From contig JALFLW010000003.1 in the NCBI GenBank assembly GCA_022774505.1, forward strand, positions 61,511 through 125,510: DNA of 64,000 nt, read 5' to 3'. The DNA comes from Lachnospiraceae bacterium (lineage in GTDB: Bacteria; Bacillota; Clostridia; Lachnospirales; Lachnospiraceae). A model generated the notes under the pieces. The model ran no database searches, had not been told where the DNA came from, and saw only the letters and a program-made list of their open reading frames with translations. Numbering within the stretch: the stretch's first letter is position 1; the number at the start of each line of letters is the position of its first letter. Both the position numbers and the translations under genes were made by a program. Positions 45,356-53,504 of this stretch are shown piece after piece.

Positions 45356-45398
45356 TTGACAATATAAAAATATAATGCTACTATATCTATAATTATAG
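45356..45398 (+). promoter_or_regulatory. Promoter and candidate operator of the BlaI/BlaR1-like operon
   Basis: TTGACA (45356-45361), a 17-bp spacer and TACTAT (45379-45384) form a sigma-A promoter. The palindrome CTATAATTATAG (45387-45398) lies at the likely transcription start, where BlaI-type repressors usually bind. The operator role is inference. Confidence 0.7.
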
Positions 45399-45412
45399 AA
45401 TGGAGGTGCGAA

Positions 45413-45793
45413 ATGAAAGTAAAACGTATGGAGTTATCGGAATGTGAAATTATTGTAATGAAATGTATTTGGGATACAGGGGGGGCAATGACTTGTCAGG
45501 AGATTATAAAAAAGATAAAGGATGAATATCATTTAGATTATTCTTCAACGACGGTTTATACTTTTTTAAAATATTTACAGGACAAGGGTTTTGTAAAATG
45601 CAAAAAAAACGGATTGAATTATTATGAAGCGATCAAAGAGGAGAAGGTGTATCGAGAGGCTGTTATGGATAGAACGAAAAAGTTTTGGTTTTCTGGTTCA
45701 TCTAAGAAAATGATTTCCGCACTAATACATAGCGAAAAATTGGATGAGGCAGATAAAGAAGAAATAAAGAGGATGATAGATGAACTGGATTAG
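45413..45793 (+). CDS. BlaI/MecI/CopY-family transcriptional repressor
   Basis: A 126-residue winged-helix repressor. The N-terminal DNA-binding domain (about 5-75) has ELSECEIIVMKCIWDTG, CQEIIKKI, SSTTVYTFLKYLQDKGFV; the C-terminal helix region (about 80-126) should mediate dimerisation. In the family, release from DNA follows cleavage triggered by a partner BlaR1 protease, and the next gene encodes such a partner. AT-rich codon use differs from the flanking core genes, suggesting transfer. Starts after GGAGGTG. Confidence 0.92.
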   Translation: MKVKRMELSECEIIVMKCIWDTGGAMTCQEIIKKIKDEYHLDYSSTTVYTFLKYLQDKGFVKCKKNGLNYYEAIKEEKVYREAVMDRTKKFWFSGSSKKMISALIHSEKLDEADKEEIKRMIDELD

Positions 45794-47156
45794 AGATGCT
45801 GTTTTTTTTGTTCTGTTATCGGCATTAACAGAATGTATATTAGTGCTCATGTGGACATTATTTAAATGGATTGGTGGAAAAAAATTAAATGTACATTACA
45901 GTTATCAAATGCTTAAAGGAGTGCTCGGGGGATATTTTATTGCTTTCGTTTATTTGATTTATTATAGAATATGGGAAATTATCCAAAACTGTTATGATGC
46001 ATTTAGCATTGGCAATGAAATTGTAGATAAAGTGATAAATAGTATTTTTTTTGTTTGGTTGCTGGGTGTTTTTTATTGTATGTTCAGGCAGTTGTTTGTT
46101 TATGTACTTTTTTTTCGGGTCTGTCATATTGGATCTTGGAAAACTAAGGAATATGCAGAGATGGTTAAAAAAATATGTAATGAGCTTGGCATAAATAAGA
46201 ATATCGATGTTTTTTGGGGATATGGAGTACAATCCCCATTTATAACAGGAGTCTTTCATCCTAAAATATATTTACCTGTTGTATCATTTAAAGATGAGGA
46301 AATGGAAATAATATTTTACCATGAATTGATACATTACAAACAGCGGGACACTCTTATCAAACCTTTTTTTTACTTGTTACAGATATTGTATTGGTTTAAT
46401 CCCTTATCCTGGAAGTTACAAAATGAGTTAGAAAAATGGACAGAGGTAAATTGTGATTTTTATTGTTGTGAGGCAGGAATTGATAAAAAAACATACTTTT
46501 CATTACTTTATAAAGCAAATGAAAAGATAGAAATAACACCAAGACATAACGGAATTGTTATGTGGGCAGAAAATAATAAAGAATTGAAATGGAGATTACA
46601 GTGTATGAAAAAATATCAGATAAAGACAAGAGGGATTCGTGCAGGTATTGTTGGTTGTATTACGATTATTTTAGCGGGGGTTTTATCTATTACCATGGTA
46701 ACTGCAGGAGTGCGACAAGCATATACCGGTATATTATTCCAAACTACCAAGAATGAGGTTCAGGAGGTTAATGACGACTTTGAAAATAATATGGAAGAAT
46801 ATGAGGGATCAGTTTCTGATTTTAAAGGAATGAAAATAGTATCAGACTCTAAAAGTATGGCTAGGGCATCAAATATGGTCAATGTGGATTGGAATGTTAA
46901 AAATAGAACAATACATACTTCAACAGAATTTAATGGAAAAACAAATGGAAAAATTACCGTATCTATGGTTGTGAATCCTGATAACAGGATTGCAGAGGTT
47001 GGAATTATAAAACCAAATGGGGAAACTGTTTCTGTAAGAGAAAAAGGAGTGATCACACATGTGTTTCGTTTAAAAAAGAATGGAAAATACAAAGTTTATG
47101 TAAAAAATGAATCAGGAAAAAAACTAAATATTAAAGGACATTTTATCGTGGAATAA
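45780..47156 (+). CDS. BlaR1/MecR1-type sensor, M56 metallopeptidase
   Basis: A 458-residue membrane protein whose start overlaps the repressor gene by 14 bases. Four membrane helices near residues 5-25, 45-65, 85-115 and 290-312 enclose a zinc protease domain with the HExxH motif in FYHELIHYKQRD (near residue 180) and a later WTEVNCDFYC glutamate. The outer part, about 313-458, is not a penicillin-binding sensor as in BlaR1. It is a shorter beta-rich domain ending in KNESGKKLNIKGHFIVE, so the inducer is unlikely to be a beta-lactam. It signals to the BlaI-type repressor upstream. Confidence 0.88.
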   Translation: MNWIRDAVFFVLLSALTECILVLMWTLFKWIGGKKLNVHYSYQMLKGVLGGYFIAFVYLIYYRIWEIIQNCYDAFSIGNEIVDKVINSIFFVWLLGVFYCMFRQLFVYVLFFRVCHIGSWKTKEYAEMVKKICNELGINKNIDVFWGYGVQSPFITGVFHPKIYLPVVSFKDEEMEIIFYHELIHYKQRDTLIKPFFYLLQILYWFNPLSWKLQNELEKWTEVNCDFYCCEAGIDKKTYFSLLYKANEKIEITPRHNGIVMWAENNKELKWRLQCMKKYQIKTRGIRAGIVGCITIILAGVLSITMVTAGVRQAYTGILFQTTKNEVQEVNDDFENNMEEYEGSVSDFKGMKIVSDSKSMARASNMVNVDWNVKNRTIHTSTEFNGKTNGKITVSMVVNPDNRIAEVGIIKPNGETVSVREKGVITHVFRLKKNGKYKVYVKNESGKKLNIKGHFIVE

Positions 47157-47187
47157 TATTTATTAATAAAAGAAAGAAGGTGAAAGA

Positions 47188-47265
47188 ATGTATTGGAAAT
47201 TATATATAAATCATCAATGCAGAGAAACCATTGAAAAAAGTTCTTATCATACAGATAACAGATGA
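47188..47265 (+). CDS. Possible tiny ORF (25 residues) ending in a hairpin
   Basis: A 25-codon frame starts at ATG 47188 with GAAGGTG seven bases ahead, and its stop lies inside the inverted repeat at 47240-47279. It shows no recognisable leader-peptide or toxin features. It could be a real small peptide, or a leader whose translation influences the hairpin. Only the ribosome site and position support it. Confidence 0.35.
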   Translation: MYWKLYINHQCRETIEKSSYHTDNR

Positions 47266-47279
47266 AGTATGATAAGAAC
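47240..47279 (+). promoter_or_regulatory. Inverted repeat between the sensor gene and the secreted protein
   Basis: The perfect 11-bp arms GTTCTTATCAT and ATGATAAGAAC have an 18-base loop. No T run follows, so it is not a standard terminator. It could stabilise mRNA, act as an attenuator together with the tiny ORF, or bind a regulator. Confidence 0.5.
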
Positions 47280-47361
47280 AATCTAATATAGCCTATGCAG
47301 TATAACATTTAAATATAAAAAATATAATCAGAAAAAAATAGTATTAGTGAGGAATGAAGTT

Positions 47362-47748
47362 ATGAATAAAAGAATAAAATCTGCTGTTTTTTTAACAGTA
47401 ATCTTAGTTGCTAATATAGCGGTACCCTTGACCAAGGCTGCAAGCATAAAGGCAACCTTGCATACCAATGAAAAATATGTGATCAGTGACAAGTCTTTGG
47501 GAAGAGATGAGAATGGTTCCTTGTATGTTTGTAGTGTACTTAATACTTCAAAATACAAAGTTAAAGCAAATTATGGAACAAAGGACAGAGAAAGAACCAA
47601 GGGGTTTGTTGAGCCGGGAAAGCACATTAAAGAGGATATTTCGTGGAATGAATATAGATATACTAATTGCAAGGTTATTTTGTATGGTTATTCTCAGGCT
47701 GATCCTAGAAAAGAGTGTTATGCAACCGGAATTATTTCAAGCAAATAG
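47362..47748 (+). CDS. Small secreted protein of unknown function
   Basis: A 128-residue protein with a clear signal peptide (MNKRIKSAVFLTVILVANI, then a cleavage region at TKAAS near residue 28). The mature part is about 100 residues, basic, with few cysteines (three) and no recognised domain. The frame extends five codons upstream to GTG 47347, but GAGGA eight bases ahead supports ATG 47362. It ends ten bases before the membrane-protein gene. It may be the ligand, substrate or an immunity-type partner of the module, but this is conjecture. Confidence 0.7.
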   Translation: MNKRIKSAVFLTVILVANIAVPLTKAASIKATLHTNEKYVISDKSLGRDENGSLYVCSVLNTSKYKVKANYGTKDRERTKGFVEPGKHIKEDISWNEYRYTNCKVILYGYSQADPRKECYATGIISSK

Positions 47749-47757
47749 GAGAAGATT

Positions 47758-49518
47758 ATGTTAAAAACCAGTATAATCAGATTTTTTAAAAGCCCGATAA
47801 AGGCAGGTGTGCTTTTTGTTTTTTGGCTGTGCGTGTCCTGTTATCTGTTTACGACTACAGGTTATTGGAATGAGGTGAATAAGCCGATCGATCTGATGCT
47901 TGTGATCCTTCCGTATGTTTTTCTTATATATCTTGTGATTTCCTATGAGTGTTTCTACGATATAAAACGATTTTGTATGGAGGAATTGCTGCAAGGAAAT
48001 AAAAATCTTGTATTTAAGGCACAGATGAGGGAATTTATCCTATTGCTCATTCTTGATTTTTTGACGGCCATTTATCTTTTTGGATTTCATAGCTTATGCT
48101 ATTATCAGGCAGGCGTGCTTTGCAAGTCCCTTATTTTGTACACGATTCGTGTTGTTGGAATTTACATATTTTTGATGATACTGGTGACTATATTTATCGG
48201 CTGGGCGATTTCTCTGATCACCAGCCGGTTTTATGGGTTGGTATTGCTTGCTCTCACTTTTTATGTCTTTGATATGAGTTTTTTGTCACTTCTGTGCAGT
48301 ATGTCAGGAAAGAATCCGTTTTTTTGGAAATTGACTACCCTGTTCAGTTTCTTTTTTCAGAGCAGAAAAGGTATTTGTCGTGATGCAGATTATTTATTGA
48401 CAGCAGAAAATGTACATATTTACAGAGCATTGTTTTTTTCATTTGTTATGATGGCAGTCATATTGTGGAAACAGGCAAGAAAAAGAGTTGCAAGCTTTAT
48501 GGCGATGGCATTGTCATTAGTAAGTTTGTATTTATTCTTCCAGCCGACGGGAGCCGTATATTTTATGATGAATATTTTTAATACATATGATTCCGTTGCT
48601 TATTTGGATCGTTATTCGGGAGATATTTCCTGGGAAGAAATGGTTAAAGAGAAATCCGAGAAAGGACAGCCGGATTTTTATGTGAAAAAATATGATATTG
48701 ATATGACGATAACAGATGAATTACGGGCAAAGGTAAAGATATTGCCGTCAAGAAAGAATTTAAAACAATATCGATTTACATTACAGTATTTTTTTCGGGT
48801 AGAAAAGGTTACGGATGCTCAGGACAGAGAGCTTTCTTTTGAGCAGGAGGGGGATTATTTGACGGTTTATAATTCTTCAGATGACATTGGCCTGGTCAAT
48901 ATATATTACCGGGGAAGCACGAAAGCCTTTTATGCTACGACACAGGGAATCATGCTGCCGGCAAATTATGAATATTTTCCGGTGCCCGGCTGGCATCGGG
49001 TTTTCATGAATTCAGGAGACAAATGTCCGGGGAAAGAGGAAATGCCATTGCAGGAGCAATGTTTTTCAAGGGAAGTGCTGTCGAAAGAAGCGGATTTTCA
49101 TGTAGCATTGCATTGCAGGGGAAAATATCCGGTTGCATCAAATTTATCTGTCGTAAAGAAAGAGAAGAAGCATGGTTTTCAGAATTGGGAAATTCGTGGG
49201 AAAAGTGATGGGATGACGCTGATCGGTAATCCATATTTGATACAAAAGGAAATACAAGGAGTTCGGATCGTATGTTCGTCTCTTGATCTGGATAATGTAC
49301 CAAAAGGGAAAAATGTACAGGAATATGAAACGATTCTTAAAAGAATAAAAAAGAATACGGGCTATTCAATGAGAGGAAAGACATTTATTGTTTCTCCGGA
49401 TTATAATTACATTAACTGGACGATAGCAAAGGATCATTATTTAGGGACTTTATTGGGAATAGAAGGAAATATATCGGACTATCAAAAAAAGAAAATACTT
49501 TATAATATAGGCAGTTGA
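47758..49518 (+). CDS. ABC-2-like membrane protein with an M1-peptidase-like outer domain
   Basis: A 586-residue protein. Residues 1 to about 285 hold seven or eight membrane helices in the style of an ABC-2 permease. The remaining outer region (about 290-586) contains FTLQYFFRVEKVTDAQDRELSF, IYYRGSTKAFYATTQGIMLPANYEYFPVPGW and later segments that resemble the N-terminal beta domain of M1 aminopeptidases. Fusions of ABC permeases with M1-like domains are known. The zinc motif HExxH is not seen, so the domain is probably binding only. It lies directly upstream of the ATPase gene. Confidence 0.75.
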   Translation: MLKTSIIRFFKSPIKAGVLFVFWLCVSCYLFTTTGYWNEVNKPIDLMLVILPYVFLIYLVISYECFYDIKRFCMEELLQGNKNLVFKAQMREFILLLILDFLTAIYLFGFHSLCYYQAGVLCKSLILYTIRVVGIYIFLMILVTIFIGWAISLITSRFYGLVLLALTFYVFDMSFLSLLCSMSGKNPFFWKLTTLFSFFFQSRKGICRDADYLLTAENVHIYRALFFSFVMMAVILWKQARKRVASFMAMALSLVSLYLFFQPTGAVYFMMNIFNTYDSVAYLDRYSGDISWEEMVKEKSEKGQPDFYVKKYDIDMTITDELRAKVKILPSRKNLKQYRFTLQYFFRVEKVTDAQDRELSFEQEGDYLTVYNSSDDIGLVNIYYRGSTKAFYATTQGIMLPANYEYFPVPGWHRVFMNSGDKCPGKEEMPLQEQCFSREVLSKEADFHVALHCRGKYPVASNLSVVKKEKKHGFQNWEIRGKSDGMTLIGNPYLIQKEIQGVRIVCSSLDLDNVPKGKNVQEYETILKRIKKNTGYSMRGKTFIVSPDYNYINWTIAKDHYLGTLLGIEGNISDYQKKKILYNIGS

Positions 49519-49546
49519 GAAATAAAAAAGAGAGAGGAGGAAGGAG

Positions 49547-50407
49547 ATGGAATTAATGGAAAAAAAGGAAAATCTGTTGCAGTTAAAGCAGTTGAAAAAA
49601 GCATTCAGACACAAAGAAATTTTGCATGGAATTGATGCGGTTTTGGAGAATGGGGTATATGGGCTTCTTGGTGCAAATGGAGCAGGAAAAACAACATTAA
49701 TGCGGTGCATAACCGGTTATTATCAATATAAAGGGGAGATAATCCTTAATGAAAAAGATGTACGAAAAACAGGACTGTGGAATATAGGCTATCTCCCACA
49801 AAAGTTTGTTGGTTATCCGGAACTGAAGGTGTATCAGATGCTGGAATATTTTTGTAATATAAAAAAGCTTCCGGAAAAGCAATGGAAAGATGAAATTGAG
49901 AGGAGTCTGCTTTATACTAATCTGGAGGAAAAGAAAAACAATAAGATCAAAACATTGTCCGGTGGTATGTTGCGCCGGGTTGGGATCGCTCAGGCAATTA
50001 TCGGGGATCCGAAAGTAATCCTTCTTGATGAACCGACATCGGGGCTGGATCCGGAAGAGAGAAACAGATTCAAAGATGTCATTGACAATATATCCGAGGG
50101 AAGGATTGTCCTATTATCGACCCATATTGTGGAAGATGTAGAGGCATGCTGTGACAAGACGATCGTCATGGCTGGTGGAAGGGTTCTGTATAATGGAGAT
50201 ACGCTGGAACTTTGCAGATATGCTGATGGCAGGATATTAGAGTTTGATGATGAGGAAATGAAGCAGGGACCGGCGGGGGACATCGAGAAAACATATATCA
50301 AAAAGGGAAAGAAGAAACACAGGGTCATTATGCATGAAGAGGTTTCCGATGCACTGGAGCCTACGGTAGAGGATGGATATTTATGTTTATTAAAGAAAAG
50401 TTTATGA
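49547..50407 (+). CDS. ABC transporter ATP-binding protein
   Basis: A 286-residue ATPase with Walker A GANGAGKTTLM (near residue 42), the Q-loop (GYLPQKF), the signature LSGGMLRRVGIAQAI, Walker B VILLDEPTSGLDPEE and the H-loop (STHIVEDVEACC). The C-terminal approximately 60 residues are basic and not conserved. Membrane partners are encoded on both sides. AGGAGGAAGGAG precedes the start. The downstream gene overlaps its end by 25 bases. Confidence 0.93.
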   Translation: MELMEKKENLLQLKQLKKAFRHKEILHGIDAVLENGVYGLLGANGAGKTTLMRCITGYYQYKGEIILNEKDVRKTGLWNIGYLPQKFVGYPELKVYQMLEYFCNIKKLPEKQWKDEIERSLLYTNLEEKKNNKIKTLSGGMLRRVGIAQAIIGDPKVILLDEPTSGLDPEERNRFKDVIDNISEGRIVLLSTHIVEDVEACCDKTIVMAGGRVLYNGDTLELCRYADGRILEFDDEEMKQGPAGDIEKTYIKKGKKKHRVIMHEEVSDALEPTVEDGYLCLLKKSL

Positions 50408-51021
50408 ATCGTTTTGACAGGACCGTTCTCCAGTTGAGGGGAATGGGGATGGTAAAATATGTACCGGTCCTTGTGTGTTATATTCTGGTGCCTGTTACTG
50501 CGTATCTGTTGCAGAGGGCAGGGACAGATTATGATCTGATGGATACTTTGTGGGAACAGATTTTGATAATATATCCGGTTATGGCAGGCTGGTGGATCGC
50601 ATTGAGTATGGAAATGGTATTGTGTCAGGAGGGGGAGATATTCGGTCTGTATGAGAGAAATAAATGGATGGATACATTGATCTATTATGGATTATACATT
50701 TTTATGCTCCTTCCGGTATGTGCATGGATGCTAAATCAATGGCCGGAATATACACATCTGGAGGAATTTTTGGGCTTATTTATGCAATGTTTTCTTTCCT
50801 GCTGTTTGATCTATTTTGTTTCATGTCTGGTTCAATCGGTGGCAGTTTCGTTTGTTACCATATTAATATTTAATCTTTTTTTGCATGGAAGAGTCGAATA
50901 TGTATTATTTGATATGGAGATTAAGTCGGAGCTGATATTTTCACCGGTTACATTTTTGATCGCAGGTGTGATCTGTCTGCTGATAGGAAAGGAACTCCAG
51001 GAGAGAGGAATGCGTTTGTGA
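50383..51021 (+). CDS. Membrane protein of the ABC module
   Basis: A 212-residue protein with about six membrane helices and no large soluble domain. Its start overlaps the ATPase gene by 25 bases, so it is coupled to it and probably forms the second permease half. There is no confident family match. ATG 50383 has GAGGA nine bases upstream; ATG 50404 is the alternative. Confidence 0.75.
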   Translation: MFIKEKFMNRFDRTVLQLRGMGMVKYVPVLVCYILVPVTAYLLQRAGTDYDLMDTLWEQILIIYPVMAGWWIALSMEMVLCQEGEIFGLYERNKWMDTLIYYGLYIFMLLPVCAWMLNQWPEYTHLEEFLGLFMQCFLSCCLIYFVSCLVQSVAVSFVTILIFNLFLHGRVEYVLFDMEIKSELIFSPVTFLIAGVICLLIGKELQERGMRL

Positions 51022-51053
51022 CCCGATACACGTCAAAATATAATGGAAACCGC

Positions 51054-51082
51054 TTGACGATTGCAGTCTGTTCTGCGACAAT
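51054..51082 (+). promoter_or_regulatory. Candidate promoter of ylxM
   Basis: TTGACG (51054-51059), a 17-bp spacer and GACAAT (51077-51082) lie about 40 bases ahead of the ylxM start. Confidence 0.45.
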
Positions 51083-51121
51083 ATGTTATAAAAATAATCG
51101 TGAAAGAGAGGAGATCGTATT

Positions 51122-51499
51122 GTGGTACAGGGACAGGCTCAGAGTATCGAAAAGCGTTTGGAAGAGAGAGTGTATCTTTCGATGCTCTATGACTTTTATG
51201 GAGCATTATTAAAGGAAAATAACCGACGTATTTTTGAAGCATATATTCAGGAGGACTATTCTATTTCTGAAATTGCCGAAGAGATGGAAATATCCAGACA
51301 GGCAGTGCACGATGCGGTGAAAAGGATTACAAAGCAGTTAAAAGGATATGAAGAAAAGCTGGGTCTGCTGGAACGTTTTGAACAGCAGAGAGGGGAAATG
51401 AGACGGTTACATGAATGTCTGCAGGAGATGAGTATTTCCGAGGACGATCCGAGAGGACAGGAGATATTTCGGATATTGACAGAGATCATAGAAAATTGA
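51122..51499 (+). CDS. ylxM: YlxM-family helix-turn-helix protein
   Basis: A 125-residue protein with an HTH of the sigma-70 region 4 kind (EDYSISEIAEEMEISRQAVHDAVKRITKQL, about 44-73) followed by a coiled coil. Family members are normally encoded just upstream of ffh and associate with the SRP. Here 4.8 kb of accessory genes lie between ylxM and ffh. It starts at GTG after GAGGAG and follows the ABC module with its own candidate promoter. Confidence 0.9.
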   Translation: MVQGQAQSIEKRLEERVYLSMLYDFYGALLKENNRRIFEAYIQEDYSISEIAEEMEISRQAVHDAVKRITKQLKGYEEKLGLLERFEQQRGEMRRLHECLQEMSISEDDPRGQEIFRILTEIIEN

Positions 51500-51639
51500 T
51501 GTAGTCATAGCTCACGAATTTAAAAGTGCTTGGACAGGCAAAATGCTATTGCAGGTAACCGGACATAAGATATATTATGGGGATACATCAATTTAGGATG
51601 TGGAAAGCCATAGTAAATAAAAAGAAATGAGGACGGATA

Positions 51640-51966
51640 ATGAAAAGCATATATTATACCAAAGATTCCATTGAGGCAGAAGCCATAGTTAAAAAATTGT
51701 CAGAACAGGGAATTGAAGCATCGTGCAACAGGAAAGATGAATTTAATGCAGTCACGGGTGTGGCGGCACCGGTATTTGATGTGATGGTGGAGGAGTCTCA
51801 GGCAGCACAGGCGGCAAGTTTACTGAAAGATTATAAAAAGGATCTGACAGCTGGTATGTCAGGCAGTTATAAAAAAAGAAAAAATGCAGCACGGATAACG
51901 GCTGTGATCTGTCTGTTGATTTTTCTGGTAGGATTTGTTGCGAGCATTGTCAGTTCTTTGATGTAG
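51640..51966 (+). CDS. DUF2007-like protein with a C-terminal membrane helix
   Basis: A 108-residue protein. The first 70 residues resemble the DUF2007 'putative signal transducing' fold (YYTKDSIEAEAIVKKLSEQGIEASCN, then AAPVFDVMVEESQAAQAASLLKDY). A basic linker and one membrane helix (about 87-107) follow. Its role is unknown. It has a candidate site (AAGAAATGAGG) and sits between ylxM and a LysR gene, transcribed in the same direction. Confidence 0.75.
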   Translation: MKSIYYTKDSIEAEAIVKKLSEQGIEASCNRKDEFNAVTGVAAPVFDVMVEESQAAQAASLLKDYKKDLTAGMSGSYKKRKNAARITAVICLLIFLVGFVASIVSSLM

Positions 51967-51990
51967 GGCTGAGAAAGAGAAGGACTGTTG

Positions 51991-52881
51991 ATGGATTTTA
52001 GGATTTTACGTTATTTCTTGAATGTTGCCAGGGAGCAGAGCTTTACAAAAGCAGCAGAGCAGCTTCACATTACACAGCCGACACTTTCCAGACAGCTTGC
52101 GTCACTGGAGAAGGAACTCGGAGTAACGTTGTTTACGCGTTCCGGTAGAAATATTACCTTGACGGAGGAGGGACTCCTGCTTAAGAGAAGGGCACTGGAA
52201 ATCCTGGATCTGGAAGAACGTACACTGGAAGAGCTCAAAAGTACGGAAGGGATTGTTGAGGGTACGGTGACTATAGGTTGTGGAGAGTTTGCGGTGGTGG
52301 AAACTCTGGCGGAAATATGTAAGAATTATCAGAAAAAATATCCACGGGTTCAGATTGTGCTTCATACTGCTACAGCTGATACCATCTCGGAAATGATGAA
52401 TAACGGTCTGGTGGATATTGGACTTTTTATGGAACCGGTGGATACACAGGGACTTGATCATATACGGATCATGGGGAGTGACCACTGGGTTGTTGGAATG
52501 CGGCCGGAGGACCCGCTTGCCGCAAAAGAGTTTATCGAGAAAAATGATCTGATAGGTAAGCCTTTGATCCTGCCGGAGAGAACAGGGGTGCAGAGTGAGC
52601 TTGTAAACTGGTTTGGCAGAGATTTCAAAAAGATCAGGATTGCATTTACCAGTAATCTCGGAACCAATGCAGGTGTAATGGCTGCCTGTGGGCTGGGATA
52701 TCCGGTATCTATTGAGGGGGCTGCAAGATATTGGCGGAGGGATCTGCTGGTGCAAAGACCACTCTTTCCACAGATTAGGGCAAATACAGTGATCGCGTGG
52801 CGCAGAAATATTCCGAATTCTCAGGCTGTAAATAAATTTATCAATGAGATCAATGCCTTTAAGGCATTGGAAAGCATTTGA
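51991..52881 (+). CDS. LysR-family transcriptional regulator
   Basis: A 296-residue LysR regulator. The N-terminal winged helix is FRILRYFLNVAREQSFTKAAEQLHITQPTLSRQLASLEKELG; the co-inducer domain (about 90-290) is a periplasmic-binding-type fold. It lies immediately upstream of a flavodoxin gene and a decarboxylase-cupin gene that it may control; LysR genes of this kind often sit next to their targets. The ATG at 51991 follows AAGGA. A strong terminator follows, so the targets need a promoter of their own. Confidence 0.93.
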   Translation: MDFRILRYFLNVAREQSFTKAAEQLHITQPTLSRQLASLEKELGVTLFTRSGRNITLTEEGLLLKRRALEILDLEERTLEELKSTEGIVEGTVTIGCGEFAVVETLAEICKNYQKKYPRVQIVLHTATADTISEMMNNGLVDIGLFMEPVDTQGLDHIRIMGSDHWVVGMRPEDPLAAKEFIEKNDLIGKPLILPERTGVQSELVNWFGRDFKKIRIAFTSNLGTNAGVMAACGLGYPVSIEGAARYWRRDLLVQRPLFPQIRANTVIAWRRNIPNSQAVNKFINEINAFKALESI

Positions 52882-52894
52882 TATAGGTATTAGA

Positions 52895-52909
52895 CATACA
52901 GAGTGTATG
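52895..52909. promoter_or_regulatory. Palindrome near the LysR gene end (candidate operator)
   Basis: CATACA-GAG-TGTATG is a 15-bp near-perfect dyad, flanked by direct copies of GGTATTA. LysR proteins bind T-N11-A dyads, but its location downstream of lysR and before a terminator makes the role uncertain. Confidence 0.3.
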
Positions 52910-52914
52910 GTATT

Positions 52915-52965
52915 AAGATGGATGTATAAAGTACAGGAAAGTGCTTTGTGCATCCATTTTGATTT
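52915..52965 (+). terminator. Intrinsic terminator after the LysR gene
   Basis: A 12-bp stem (AAGATGGATGTA with TGCATCCATTTT, two G-U pairs) encloses a second 7-bp stem (AAAGTAC with GTGCTTT). TTTT continues into GATTTTA. Confidence 0.8.
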
Positions 52966-53006
52966 TACTGCATAAGCAGCAATAGCAGGAAAAGGAGGAT
53001 ATGTTT

Positions 53007-53477
53007 ATGAGCAAAGGATTAGTTGCATATTTCAGTGCAAGCGGCAATACAAAAAAGATTGCAGAGACCATAGCACAGGAAAGTGGTTTTGATCTTCATG
53101 AGATCGTACCGGAAACAGCATATACAAAGGATGATCTGAACTGGATGGATAAAAAGTCCAGGAGCAGTGTGGAGATGAATGATAAATCTATCCGGCCGGC
53201 AGTGAAAAAATCAGATATAGATATGAGTTGTTATGACAAGATCATATTAGGGTTTCCAATCTGGTGGTATGTGGCACCAACGATCATTAATACTTTTTTG
53301 GAAGAATATGAACTTACCGGCAAAAAGATTATCTTATTTGCAACATCAGGAGGCAGCGGCTTTGGTAATACAGTGAAAGAATTGCAGCCGTCGGCACCGG
53401 GAGCAGAGATTGTAGAAGGAAAGCTTCTGAATAATGTAAGCAGACAGGAAATCAGTGAATGGGTAAAACAGTTATAA
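53007..53477 (+). CDS. Flavodoxin
   Basis: A 156-residue FMN protein. The phosphate-binding loop is VAYFSASGNTKKIAETIA, and later loops are GFPIWWYVAPTIINTF and FATSGGSGFGNT. It probably donates electrons to a reductase, with no dedicated partner visible. ATG 53007 is preferred to 53001 because AAAGGAGG sits eight bases before it. It is followed by the decarboxylase-cupin gene, 27 bases downstream. Confidence 0.94.
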   Translation: MSKGLVAYFSASGNTKKIAETIAQESGFDLHEIVPETAYTKDDLNWMDKKSRSSVEMNDKSIRPAVKKSDIDMSCYDKIILGFPIWWYVAPTIINTFLEEYELTGKKIILFATSGGSGFGNTVKELQPSAPGAEIVEGKLLNNVSRQEISEWVKQL

Positions 53478-53504
53478 AAAGGTAGAAAGGAACAGGTGAT
53501 TATC

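Noticed and set aside
52102..52953. 283-codon minus-strand frame opposite the LysR gene
   Set aside because: The plus-strand LysR has a full HTH and sensor domain and a good start; the minus frame has no recognisable motif and runs through the terminator.
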